Part shown: piece by piece, positions 46,282 through 53,819 of the stretch
How the letters are laid out: every line of letters starts with the position of its first letter
How positions within the stretch are numbered: the stretch's first letter is position 1
Assembly (NCBI RefSeq): GCF_028776105.2
Contig: NZ_CP145606.1
Coordinates: 1,798,001 to 1,862,000 of the forward strand
Source of the DNA: Neisseria leonii
GTDB lineage: Bacteria > Pseudomonadota > Gammaproteobacteria > Burkholderiales > Neisseriaceae
DNA: 64,000 nucleotides
Direction of reading: 5' to 3'
The notes under the pieces: generated by a model
What the model was told of the DNA's origin: nothing
What the model saw: the letters and a program-made list of their open reading frames with translations, nothing else
Databases searched by the model: none
Program-made: the position numbers and the translations under genes

Positions 46282-46932
46282 ATGACCATGTCCACCGTTT
46301 TACTGACCGCTTTCGAGCCGTTCGGCGGCGAAAGTATCAACCCCTCCTGGCAGGCGGCCGCCCGGCTGGACGGTGCGGATATCGCCGGATACCGTGTTGC
46401 TGCCCGCTGTCTGCCCTGTACCTTTTCCGGCAGCCTGAATGCTTTGGAAACCGCCATCGCCGACACGCGTCCGACGGTGGTGATTGCGCTGGGGCAGGCG
46501 GGCGGCCGTCCCGACATCACGCCCGAACGCGTCGCCATCAACTGGAACGATGCCCGTATTCCCGACAATGCCGGCAAGCAGCCCTGCGACACCCCCGTGA
46601 TTTCAGACGGCCCCAACGCCTATTTCACCACGCTGCCGATTAAAGCCGTTACCGCCGCCTTGCAGCAGAACGGCATTCCCGCCAGCATTTCCTATACTGC
46701 CGGCACCTTCGTCTGCAACCACGTTTTCTACGGCCTGCAACATATGGCCGCCCGCTACGGCATTGCCAAAAGCGGTTTTGTCCACATTCCGTACCTGCCC
46801 GAACAGGCCGCCCGCATCAAAGGCGCGCCGAGCATGGCAGAAACAACCCTGCTGACTGCCCTGAATATCATCATCGAAACCTGTATCACACAGGAACACG
46901 ACTTGCGCACGGCGGGCGGGGAAACGCATTAA
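46282..46932 (+). CDS. pcp: Pyrrolidone-carboxylate peptidase (pyroglutamyl peptidase I)
   Basis: A 216-aa cysteine peptidase removing N-terminal pyroglutamate from peptides. The N-terminal VLLTAFEPFGGESINPSW, the GQAGGRPDITPERVAIN segment with catalytic Glu, the catalytic Cys in TAGTFVCNHVFYGL and the His in FVHIPYLPEQ are all present. Start ATG 46282 with GGAG 8 nt upstream. Its position after DUF969/DUF979 suggests a shared pyroglutamate-uptake or recycling job, though two repeats separate them. Confidence 0.95.
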   Translation: MTMSTVLLTAFEPFGGESINPSWQAAARLDGADIAGYRVAARCLPCTFSGSLNALETAIADTRPTVVIALGQAGGRPDITPERVAINWNDARIPDNAGKQPCDTPVISDGPNAYFTTLPIKAVTAALQQNGIPASISYTAGTFVCNHVFYGLQHMAARYGIAKSGFVHIPYLPEQAARIKGAPSMAETTLLTALNIIIETCITQEHDLRTAGGETH

Positions 46933-46933
46933 A

Positions 46934-47261
46934 TTATGCTGTTTGGGCCGTCTGAAACCGGCGTGCTTTGCCGTTTGCCAGATACTGTCTGAAAAATTGC
47001 CGCCCCTGCATTCCGCTATATTTAAAACCGCACCGTTTATCGTAACCTTGGGGCAGTTCCGGCATCTGCAACACATCAGGCGCTGTACCAAGGCGGATAT
47101 ACCCTGAACCTCTCCTCCGCAGCGACCGCATTAACCGCCCGCGCAAACGCCGAATCCTCAGCTTCACTCAGGCTGAAATGGAAATCCAAATCCGACAGGT
47201 CGTCATACCCGCCGTCAAACGTATCGTCAGAACAGCATGTCGGATACTCCGTATCCGACAT
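46934..47261 (-). pseudogene. Possible frameshifted small gene, unrecognised
   Basis: Two minus-strand frames look like one broken reading frame. The first (47261 to about 47076) ends AEERFRVYPPWYSA. The second takes over near 47095 and reads APDVLQMPELPQGYDKRCGFKYSGMQ to a stop at 46934. The start codon region is made of repeat sequence and the end runs into a DUS. Composition looks more like coding than random, but I know no family. Confidence 0.25.
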
Positions 47262-47263
47262 GC
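47235..47263. repeat. Palindromic repeat family, solo right-type arm
   Basis: A 29-bp near-perfect palindrome, GCATGTCGGATAC-TCC-GTATCCGACATGC, the TAC-type arm alone with 13-bp stems. Confidence 0.8.
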
Positions 47264-47294
47264 TGCACGCTACTCGGGCAGACGTTTCTGAGCA

Positions 47295-47363
47295 GTAGGT
47301 CGGATTCTTGAATCCGACACGCTACGTCCCCTGCATTTTGTCAGATTCGAGAATCCGACCTAC
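47295..47363. repeat. Palindromic repeat family, copy 5
   Basis: Left arm with GTCGGATTCTTGAATCCGAC; right arm GTCAGATTCGAGAATCCGAC then CTAC, one base off. 69 bp. Confidence 0.85.
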
Positions 47364-47539
47364 ACGATTTGGGGTTCTGTGTGGGAAACTGCGGTTTGCA
47401 TCGGGATTGTGCCGATTGCCAGGTTCCAGAAATCCTGTTGTAAGTTCACCGCGTTGGGTGCAGCCGACAGCTGCTTGGCTTTATTGATTTTGTCGGCAGG
47501 GGAATATTGTTCCGCACCGCGGCTGGATATTCTCTAACA

Positions 47540-47608
47540 GTAGGTCGGATACTCCGCATCCGACACGCTACGTCCCTGCGTTTTGTCGGATTCAAGAATC
47601 CGACCTAC
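47540..47608. repeat. Palindromic repeat family, copy 6
   Basis: Left arm GTCGGATACTCCGCATCCGAC, right arm GTCGGATTCAAGAATCCGAC then CTAC. 69 bp. The spacer CACGCTACGTCCCTGCGTTTT is shared with copy 5 almost exactly, so these two are sister copies. Confidence 0.88.
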
Positions 47609-47661
47609 ATGATTTGTGTTTGTAACCTTATTGGCCGCCAGTTGCTCTGGCGGCAATATGA

Positions 47662-47701
47662 AGGCCGTCTGAAAACGTGCATTGCGTTTTTCAGACGGCC
47701 T
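47662..47701. terminator. Inverted DUS pair upstream of the purine permease
   Basis: AGGCCGTCTGAA (47662-47673) and reverse complement (47690-47701), 16-nt loop. Confidence 0.6.
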
Positions 47702-47758
47702 GAGTGGAGAATGGTGCGTACAGTTTGCGAAAACACAGGAAAAGTTAAAGAATAACGC

Positions 47759-47764
47759 TATAAT
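47759..47764 (+). promoter_or_regulatory. -10 element for the purine permease gene
   Basis: TATAAT 35 nt before the ATG in an A-rich stretch; no clear -35. Confidence 0.4.
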
Positions 47765-47799
47765 GTAAAGTTTTCGGTATTTCTGATTCGGAGTTATCT

Positions 47800-49140
47800 A
47801 TGTCTTTATCCAACGGCCTGCTGGAACGCTGGTTCAAATTAAGCGAAAACGGTACGTCGGTACGCACCGAGCTGCTGGCGGGGTTCACTACGTTTTTGAC
47901 CATGTGCTACATCACCATCGTCAATCCGAGCATTTTGTCGGTTGCGGGCATGGATTTCGGCGCGGTGTTTGTGGCCACGTGTATTTCGGCCGCCATCGGC
48001 TGTTTCATTATGGGCGCGCTGGCCAATTATCCGATTGCGCTGGCACCGGGCATGGGGCTGAATGCGTATTTCACGTTTTCCGTGGTGCAGGGAATGGGCG
48101 TGTCGTGGCAGGTGGCCTTGGCGGCGGTGTTTGTATCGGGCATGATTTTTGTGCTGTTCAGTTTTCTGAAAGTGCGCGAAATGCTGGTGAACGCGCTGCC
48201 GATGAGTCTGAAAATGGCGATTGCCGCCGGTATCGGCCTGTTTCTGGCACTGATTGCGTTAAAAGGCGCGGGCATTATTATTGCCAGTGATGCCACGCTG
48301 GTGAAAATGGGTGATCTGTATATTTTGGGCGAAAACGGCAGCAAACTGCCCAATTGGCCGGTGCTGTTGGCTTTGCTGGGTTTTGTGCTGGTGGTTGCTT
48401 TGGATTATTTCCGTGTGCGCGGCGCGATGATTCTGACGATTTTGCTGATTACTGTTTTGTCTGCACTGTTGGGGCTGACGGAATTCAAAGGCGTGGTGGC
48501 CGCCGTGCCGAGTCTGGCGCCTACGTTTATGCAGATGGATTTCAGCGGTTTGTTGAACGGCAGTCTGATTGCTGTGGTGTTCGTGTTTTTTCTGGTCGAT
48601 TTGTTTGACAGCACCGGTACACTGGTCGGCGTATCGCACCGTGCGGGACTGTTGCAGGACGGAAAACTGCCGCGCCTGAAAAAAGCCCTGTTTGCTGATT
48701 CGACGGCGATTGTGGCCGGTGCGGCTCTGGGTACGTCTTCGACTACGGCTTATGTGGAGAGCGCGTCGGGCGTGGCGGCAGGCGGGCGTACCGGCCTGAC
48801 GGCGGTAACGGTGGGCGTGCTGATGCTGGCCTGTCTGTGGTTCTCGCCGCTGGCACAGTCGGTACCGGCGTTTGCCACCGCCCCAGCACTGCTGTATATC
48901 GGTGTGCAGATGATGCGCAGCGCGCTGGAAATCGCGTGGGAAGACATCACCGAAGCCGCTCCCGCTTTTCTGACGATTGCCTTTATGCCGTTCACTTATT
49001 CGATTGCCGACGGCATTGCGATGGGCTTTATCAGCTATGCGGCGGTGAAACTGTTGTGCGGCCGTGCCAAAGACGTGCCGGTGATGGTTTGGGGCGTTGC
49101 CGTGGCGTGGTTGGCGAAATTCTGGTTTCTCGGCGTGTAG
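47800..49140 (+). CDS. NCS2-family purine permease (AzgA/PbuG type)
   Basis: A 446-aa, about 12-helix transporter. Family features are the N-terminal LSENGTSVRTELLAGFTTFLTMCYITIVNPSIL, APGMGLNAYFTF, the Asp/Ser-rich FFLVDLFDSTGTLVGVSHRAGL and GTSSTTAYVESASGVAAGGRTGLTAV. Homologues import adenine, guanine or hypoxanthine with protons; which one cannot be told. Single gene with its own promoter and terminator, flanked on both sides by the palindromic repeats. Confidence 0.9.
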   Translation: MSLSNGLLERWFKLSENGTSVRTELLAGFTTFLTMCYITIVNPSILSVAGMDFGAVFVATCISAAIGCFIMGALANYPIALAPGMGLNAYFTFSVVQGMGVSWQVALAAVFVSGMIFVLFSFLKVREMLVNALPMSLKMAIAAGIGLFLALIALKGAGIIIASDATLVKMGDLYILGENGSKLPNWPVLLALLGFVLVVALDYFRVRGAMILTILLITVLSALLGLTEFKGVVAAVPSLAPTFMQMDFSGLLNGSLIAVVFVFFLVDLFDSTGTLVGVSHRAGLLQDGKLPRLKKALFADSTAIVAGAALGTSSTTAYVESASGVAAGGRTGLTAVTVGVLMLACLWFSPLAQSVPAFATAPALLYIGVQMMRSALEIAWEDITEAAPAFLTIAFMPFTYSIADGIAMGFISYAAVKLLCGRAKDVPVMVWGVAVAWLAKFWFLGV

Positions 49141-49162
49141 TGTGAGGCAGAGAAAACAAAGG

Positions 49163-49190
49163 CAGACGGTTGAGGCCGTCTGTTTTTTTT
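49163..49190 (+). terminator. Terminator of the purine permease gene
   Basis: CAGACGG-TTGAGG-CCGTCTG followed by eight T. The right arm is a DUS truncated after CCGTCTG, so an uptake sequence has been worn down or reused as a classical terminator. Confidence 0.85.
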
Positions 49191-49194
49191 GTGG

Positions 49195-49488
49195 GTAGGC
49201 CGGATTCTCGAATCCGACACGGTCAATCGACAGCTGCATGTCGGATACGGAGTATCCGACCTACGTTGTGTACCGGGGCGGTTCGGCTGCGGCAGAGGCC
49301 GTCTGAATTTTCGCTGAACTGAGGTAGGTCGGATTCTCGAATCCGATACGGTCAATCGACAGCTGCATGTCGGATACGGAGTATCCGACCTACGTTGTGT
49401 ACTACGTTGTGTGCTGGGGCGGTTCGGCTGCGGCAGAGACCGTCTGAATTTTCGCTGAACTGAGGTAGGTCGGATTCTTGAATCCGAC
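49195..49488. repeat. Imperfect tandem duplication carrying repeat-family copies 7, 8 and a half copy
   Basis: Unit 1 (49195-49323) and unit 2 (49324-49464) are near-identical: palindromic repeat, CTACGTTGTGTA, GGGGCGGTTCGGCTGCGGCAG, a DUS-type site and TTTTCGCTGAACTGAG. Unit 2 is 12 bp longer because ACTACGTTGTGT is itself doubled. A third left arm (49465-49488) begins another unit and then diverges. Repeat copies are at 49195-49264 and 49324-49393. The DUS in unit 1 is AGGCCGTCTGAA (49296-49307); in unit 2 it has mutated to AGACCGTCTGAA. Confidence 0.9.
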
Positions 49489-49590
49489 ACGGTTAACTGC
49501 GTCAAACGGCGGATTGGTCGGGGTATACGGCGGGCTGCATTAGGTATCGGCAGGGTTTTCAGACGGCCTCTGCTGGCGCGGGCAGCGGTG

Positions 49591-50271
49591 TTACTCGGGC
49601 AGCTCGGCCGAACCCATGCGGCGCAGGATAATATTGGTTTTGTTTTTCAGGCGCGGGTGTCTGGGATTGTCGGCGTAAAACAGCGGCGCGGGAACGCGGG
49701 CGGCCAGACGGGCGGCCTGTTGGCGGTTCAGTTGTGCGGCGGACTGTCTGTACAGACGCTGTGCGGCGGCTTCGGCACCGAATACGCCGTAGTCCCATTC
49801 GATGATGTTCAGATACAGGGCGAAGATGCGGTCTTTGTCGGTGGTGGCTTCCAGCATGGCGGTGATGGCGGCTTCTTCCGCTTTGCGCCAATAGCTGCGG
49901 CTTTCATTGAGAAACAGGTTTTTGGCCAGCTGCTGGCTGATGGTGGAACCGCCCGCGCGCATTTGGCCGCTTTGGCGGTTGCGCCTGACGGCGTTGCGGA
50001 TGCCGTTCCAGTCAAAGCCGCTGTGGCCGGCAAAAGCGGCATCTTCCGAGGCAATCAGGGCTTTTTTCAGGTGGATGGAAATCCGGCCGTACGGCACCCA
50101 GCGGTAGTCCAGCGGCACGCTGCGGCCTTCGCCGGCAAATTGCGCCATGCGCATACGCATAAACGCGCTCTGTTCGGGCGCAATGCTGCGGTAGGTCAGA
50201 ATCTGGCCGTAAACATAGGCGTTAAACAGGATAAACAGCGCAAAGGGCAGGGCAAGCAGCCATTTCAGCAT
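49591..50271 (-). CDS. mtgA: Monofunctional peptidoglycan transglycosylase MtgA
   Basis: A 226-aa GT51 enzyme polymerising lipid II into glycan strands. One N-terminal membrane anchor (WLLALPFALFILFNAYVYG) precedes the catalytic EDAAFAGHSGFDW (Glu nucleophile), GGSTISQQLAKNLFLNESRSYWRKAEEA and YLNIIEWDYGVFGAEAAAQ motifs. No transpeptidase domain, so monofunctional. It follows aroE by 1 bp on the minus strand. Confidence 0.95.
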   Translation of the reverse strand: MLKWLLALPFALFILFNAYVYGQILTYRSIAPEQSAFMRMRMAQFAGEGRSVPLDYRWVPYGRISIHLKKALIASEDAAFAGHSGFDWNGIRNAVRRNRQSGQMRAGGSTISQQLAKNLFLNESRSYWRKAEEAAITAMLEATTDKDRIFALYLNIIEWDYGVFGAEAAAQRLYRQSAAQLNRQQAARLAARVPAPLFYADNPRHPRLKNKTNIILRRMGSAELPE

Positions 50272-50272
50272 T

Positions 50273-51085
50273 TCAGACGGCCTCCCTCAACCGGCGGATA
50301 ACCGGCGCGGTATCGGGCAGAAAGCCGCGCCACAATTGATAGGCATAAGCCGCCTGCGCCACCAGCATACCCAGGCCGTCTGCCGTGCGGCGCGCGCCGT
50401 TGGCGGCGGCAAACTGCATAAACGGTGTGGCTCCGTTGCCGTAGGCCATATCGTAAGCCAGCGCGCAGCGGCCGAACAGGGCGGGGGAAACGTCGGGCAG
50501 GCTGCCGCTCAAACTGCCCGATGTGGCATTGATGATGATGTCGAAGTGCGGTGCGGGCAGCTCGGGCAGCGGGCAGGCCGTGATGCCGAAACGGCCGGCC
50601 AGCGCCTGTGCTTTGTCATGGGTGCGGTTGGCGATTGTCAGAGAAGCCGGTTTTTCGGCCAGCAGCGGCAGAACCACGCCGCGTGCCGCGCCGCCCGCGC
50701 CCAGCAGCAGAATGTGTTTTCCGTTCAGGGAAACGGCGCATTCCTGCGTGATGTCGCGCACCAGGCCGATGCCGTCGGTGTTGTCGCCGCGCAGACGGCC
50801 GTCTGCCAGCGGAATCAGTGTATTGACCGCACCGGCCGCCTGCGCGCGTTCGGACAGCTCGTCGGCCAAATCGAACGCCTCGGTTTTAAACGGCACGGTT
50901 ACGTTGGCACCCGCGCCGCCTGCGGCGAAAAAGGCGCGCACTTCGGCGGCAAAACCGTCCAAAGGGGCGGTTTTTTTGGCGTATTCGATGCGGCAGCCTT
51001 CCTGCTGCGCAAATTGGCGGTGGATTTGCGGCGATTTGCTGTGGGCGACGGGGTTGCCGAAAACGGCGTAAGTCGGAACGGGCAT
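50273..51085 (-). CDS. aroE: Shikimate dehydrogenase AroE
   Basis: A 270-aa NADP-dependent enzyme of the shikimate pathway. The substrate site [20 protein letters not shown], the catalytic Lys in [13 protein letters not shown], the Rossmann [14 protein letters not shown] and NRTHDKA are visible. The stop codon comes from a DUS (GAG GCC GTC TGA on the minus strand). Operon with mtgA, divergent from gltS. Confidence 0.96.
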   Translation of the reverse strand: MPVPTYAVFGNPVAHSKSPQIHRQFAQQEGCRIEYAKKTAPLDGFAAEVRAFFAAGGAGANVTVPFKTEAFDLADELSERAQAAGAVNTLIPLADGRLRGDNTDGIGLVRDITQECAVSLNGKHILLLGAGGAARGVVLPLLAEKPASLTIANRTHDKAQALAGRFGITACPLPELPAPHFDIIINATSGSLSGSLPDVSPALFGRCALAYDMAYGNGATPFMQFAAANGARRTADGLGMLVAQAAYAYQLWRGFLPDTAPVIRRLREAV

Positions 51086-51169
51086 GGTGATTCTCGCGAA
51101 AAAAACGGGCAGGCTGATTATGGCGCAAAGTGCGTTGCGGATAAAGCGGCGTTTCAGCTGCGCACCGCT

Positions 51170-51202
51170 TTCAGACGGCCTGCGGCGGGGCGGCCGTCTG
51201 AA
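51170..51202. repeat. Inverted DUS pair in the aroE/gltS gap
   Basis: TTCAGACGGCCT (51170-51181) and GCCGTCTGAA (51193-51202), upstream of both divergent genes and so not a terminator for either. More likely a plain uptake site. Confidence 0.75.
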
Positions 51203-51287
51203 ACGCAGCAGGGTGTTTTAGTTATTTGGCATTTTCTTTTAACGGCGGTTTTTGCTTTGATATTTTTTTCCTGTTTTCTGTGGAATT

Positions 51288-51316
51288 TTGACATTTCATT
51301 TGCCATAAAATATCAT
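51288..51316 (+). promoter_or_regulatory. gltS: Predicted promoter of gltS
   Basis: Consensus TTGACA, 17-nt spacer, TATCAT, in a strongly AT-rich stretch, 62 nt before the ATG. The best -35 match in the window. Confidence 0.7.
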
Positions 51317-51378
51317 TTATTGTTTTTCTTTTGCTTCTCGGCGGAAGATTCCGAATGAAATGAGTCAGAAAGGACAGT

Positions 51379-52614
51379 ATGGAAGCAGTTACGGTCAATC
51401 CGTATTACACCCTGATTATGGCGACGCTGGTGTTGCTGATGGGGCGTGTGATGGTGAAAAAGATTGCCTTTTTGCGCAATTTCAATATTCCCGAGCCGGT
51501 GGCGGGCGGTTTGCTGGCGGCGGTCATTATCTACATACTGTATATCAGCACAGGCCGGTCGTTTGCTTTTGACTCCGGCCTGCAGACGGCATTTATGCTG
51601 GTGTTTTTCTCTTCCATCGGTTTGAGTGCCGATTTTTCGCGCTTGAAGGCGGGCGGTGTCGGCTTGGTGGTTTTTCTCCTGCTGATCAGCGTGTTTGTGC
51701 TGTTGCAGAATCTGTTGGGCGTGAGTCTGGCTTCCCTGCTCGGTTTGGAGCCGCTGATGGGGCTGATTACCGGTTCGGTTACGCTGGTCGGCGGCCACGG
51801 TACGGCGGCCGCGTGGGGCAAGGTATTGGAGGAGCAGTACCATGTGGCCGGTGCGGTGGATGTGGGTATGGCCAGTGCGACTTTCGGCCTGGTTCTGGGC
51901 GGTTTGATCGGCGGCCCGGTTGCGCGCCGTCTGGTCAATAAGATGGGACGCGCAGAGCAGGCTGCCGCGCGGGACGACGACAGCAGCGTGCAGCAGACGG
52001 ACGATGCGTTCGAATACCCGCACCGGAACCGTCTGATTACTGCCGGTTCGGCGGTGGAAACCATGGCGCTGTTTGCCGCCTGTCTGGCTTTTTCCGCCCT
52101 GATGAGTACGCCCGAAGTCAAGGCGTGGTTCCCCGAAAAATTCACTCTGCCGCAGTTTGTCTGGGCGCTGTTTTTCGGCGTGCTGCTGCGCAATGTGCTG
52201 ACGATGGGCTTTAAATTCGATATGTTCGACCGCGCCGTCGATGTGTTCGGCAATGCTTCGCTGAGCCTGTTCTTGGGCATTGCGCTGCTGAATTTGAAAT
52301 TGTGGCAGCTGCTGGATTTGGCGTTGCCGATGCTGATTATTCTGGCGGCGCAAACCGCTTTGATGGCTGTGTTTGCGTATTTCGTTACCTACCGTGTGAT
52401 GGGCCGGGATTACGATGCGGCGGTTCTGGCGGCGGGGCACTGCGGCTTCGGCATGGGGGCAACGCCCACGGCGGTGGCCAATATGCAGTCGGTAACCGAG
52501 CGTTTCGGCCCGTCGCACAAGGCGTTTTTGATTGTGCCGATGGTGGGTGCGTTCTTTATCGACTTTATCAATGCGTTTATCCTGACCGGCTTTGCCAATT
52601 TTCTCGGCAAGTAA
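51379..52614 (+). CDS. gltS: Sodium/glutamate symporter GltS
   Basis: A 411-aa ESS-family carrier with about ten membrane segments in two inverted halves. Signatures are FNIPEPVAGGLLAA, FFSSIGLSADFSRLKAGG, TGSVTLVGGHGTAAAWG and the second-half GHCGFGMGATPTAVANMQSV. It imports glutamate with Na+. AAAGGA Shine-Dalgarno. Followed by a strong terminator. Confidence 0.95.
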   Translation: MEAVTVNPYYTLIMATLVLLMGRVMVKKIAFLRNFNIPEPVAGGLLAAVIIYILYISTGRSFAFDSGLQTAFMLVFFSSIGLSADFSRLKAGGVGLVVFLLLISVFVLLQNLLGVSLASLLGLEPLMGLITGSVTLVGGHGTAAAWGKVLEEQYHVAGAVDVGMASATFGLVLGGLIGGPVARRLVNKMGRAEQAAARDDDSSVQQTDDAFEYPHRNRLITAGSAVETMALFAACLAFSALMSTPEVKAWFPEKFTLPQFVWALFFGVLLRNVLTMGFKFDMFDRAVDVFGNASLSLFLGIALLNLKLWQLLDLALPMLIILAAQTALMAVFAYFVTYRVMGRDYDAAVLAAGHCGFGMGATPTAVANMQSVTERFGPSHKAFLIVPMVGAFFIDFINAFILTGFANFLGK

Positions 52615-52633
52615 AAAACGGTTGGCCGTCTGA

Positions 52634-52672
52634 AAAACCGCCCGTTGCCGCTTAACCGCAACGGGCGGTTTT
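52634..52672 (+). terminator. Terminator of gltS
   Basis: A 15-bp perfect stem, AAAACCGCCCGTTGC (52634-52648) with GCAACGGGCGGTTTT (52658-52672), 9-nt loop. A DUS (52624-52634) abuts it on the left. Confidence 0.88.
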
Positions 52673-52713
52673 GTTATGATGCCGACGGAGCGAACCGAAA
52701 CGGGAGATGCAAG

Positions 52714-53739
52714 ATGTGGAAACCGATGACGGCGGCGGCTTTGTGTGCCGCCGCGCTGGCTGCCTGCGGCGATAAGCAGCCGCCGCAGGCGGAACCGCCT
52801 TCCTGTGCCGATCCTGCGGTAGTGCAGAAGGTGCAGGAGGATGTGCGGCAGTGGGTAAACGAGCAGGCGCGCCGGTTTGCCGGTGACGATCGGCGCGGGT
52901 TTGTCGATGCCGACAAGATTGCGGCGGTGGCGGCCGATATGGCGGTGCGGGTGGATAATCCGTTGCCGGCGGCCGATAGTCCGCAGCAGTGTCAGGGGCA
53001 GTTCAGCATCGCGCTGCCGTCTGCCGCACTGGCACGGGCGCAGGAGAATGCGCCGCTGCTGTACGGCGATGTGCCGCTGCTTGCGCTTGCCGAAGAGCGT
53101 TTGGCAGGCAGTCAGTGGCAGTTGGCCGACAACGGCATGTTGAGCCGGGCGGTGCGCTATACGCCGCAGTACGGCAGCGACGGGCGGCTGGTGCTGACGT
53201 ATACCGACAACAGTCTGCCGGTGGCGGCCAATGCGCTGGTATCTTTGCTGCTGCCGTACGGGGTGAAAGATATGCTGGTGGTGGACGGGCAGGTAATCGC
53301 CCGCGCTGATGCGCTGCGCCGCCTGCGTACGGGCGGGGAAGTGCCGGAGATGCCGGACCCGGCCGCCGCGCAGGAAGAAGATGTGCTGGGTGCGTTTATT
53401 GCTTCGCAGACGGCCGCAGAACCGGCACCGGAAGTGTTGCAGCCCGGCGGCAGTATGCCGCAGGAAGTGCCGGTGGACGCGGGTGATTTGGAGCGGGCGC
53501 GGACGGCCAACCGTCAGGCGCGCGACGAGATTAACGCGCAATGGGAGCGCATGGATAAAGCGGTGCAGCAGGGTTTGCTGGACGAGCAGCGTGCATGGAT
53601 CGATAAGCGCGACGACAGCTGCCGTCAGGCTGCCGCGCAGGCGGGCAGTGCCGTGCAGGCCGAGTACCTGTATCTCCAATGCGGCACGCGCATGACGCGC
53701 GAGCGTATCCAGTATTTGAAAGGTTACAGCATCAACTGA
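52714..53739 (+). CDS. Lipoprotein with C-terminal LprI-like domain
   Basis: A 341-aa predicted lipoprotein: signal with lipobox LAAC (Cys18). Residues about 30-230 are unrecognised; a second stretch rich in Ala, Pro and Glu links to the C-terminal about 80 residues. These (LERARTANRQARDEINAQWERM ... LDEQRAWIDKRDDSCRQAA ... YLQCGTRMTRERIQYL) match the LprI/DUF1311 pattern, with paired cysteines, found in lysozyme inhibitors. Function is inferred as envelope-associated. ATG at 52714 with GGGAG upstream; DUS terminator after. Confidence 0.7.
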   Translation: MWKPMTAAALCAAALAACGDKQPPQAEPPSCADPAVVQKVQEDVRQWVNEQARRFAGDDRRGFVDADKIAAVAADMAVRVDNPLPAADSPQQCQGQFSIALPSAALARAQENAPLLYGDVPLLALAEERLAGSQWQLADNGMLSRAVRYTPQYGSDGRLVLTYTDNSLPVAANALVSLLLPYGVKDMLVVDGQVIARADALRRLRTGGEVPEMPDPAAAQEEDVLGAFIASQTAAEPAPEVLQPGGSMPQEVPVDAGDLERARTANRQARDEINAQWERMDKAVQQGLLDEQRAWIDKRDDSCRQAAAQAGSAVQAEYLYLQCGTRMTRERIQYLKGYSIN

Positions 53740-53759
53740 TGCGGCAGGTCTGCAAAAAA

Positions 53760-53800
53760 AGGCCGTCTGAAAACAGGGGTTGCCCGTTTTCAGACGGCCT
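53760..53800. terminator. Inverted DUS terminator (bidirectional)
   Basis: AGGCCGTCTGAA (53760-53771) and reverse complement (53789-53800) between convergent genes, preceded by seven A and followed by TTT. Confidence 0.78.
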
Positions 53801-53819
53801 TTCGGTTTCGGCTGTGCGT

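Larger units (their letters stand above)
46933..47799. other. 867-bp repeat-rich intergenic region
   Basis: Contains a single DUS (46946-46956), a possible degraded minus-strand gene (46934-47261), repeat-family copies at 47235-47263, 47295-47363 and 47540-47608, an inverted DUS pair (47662-47701) and a TATAAT (47759-47764) for the next gene. The part 47364-47539 shows nothing recognisable. Confidence 0.6.

Noticed and set aside
47507..47755. Plus-strand 82-codon frame before the purine permease
   Set aside because: It is made of a palindromic repeat copy and an inverted DUS pair; no family-like sequence.
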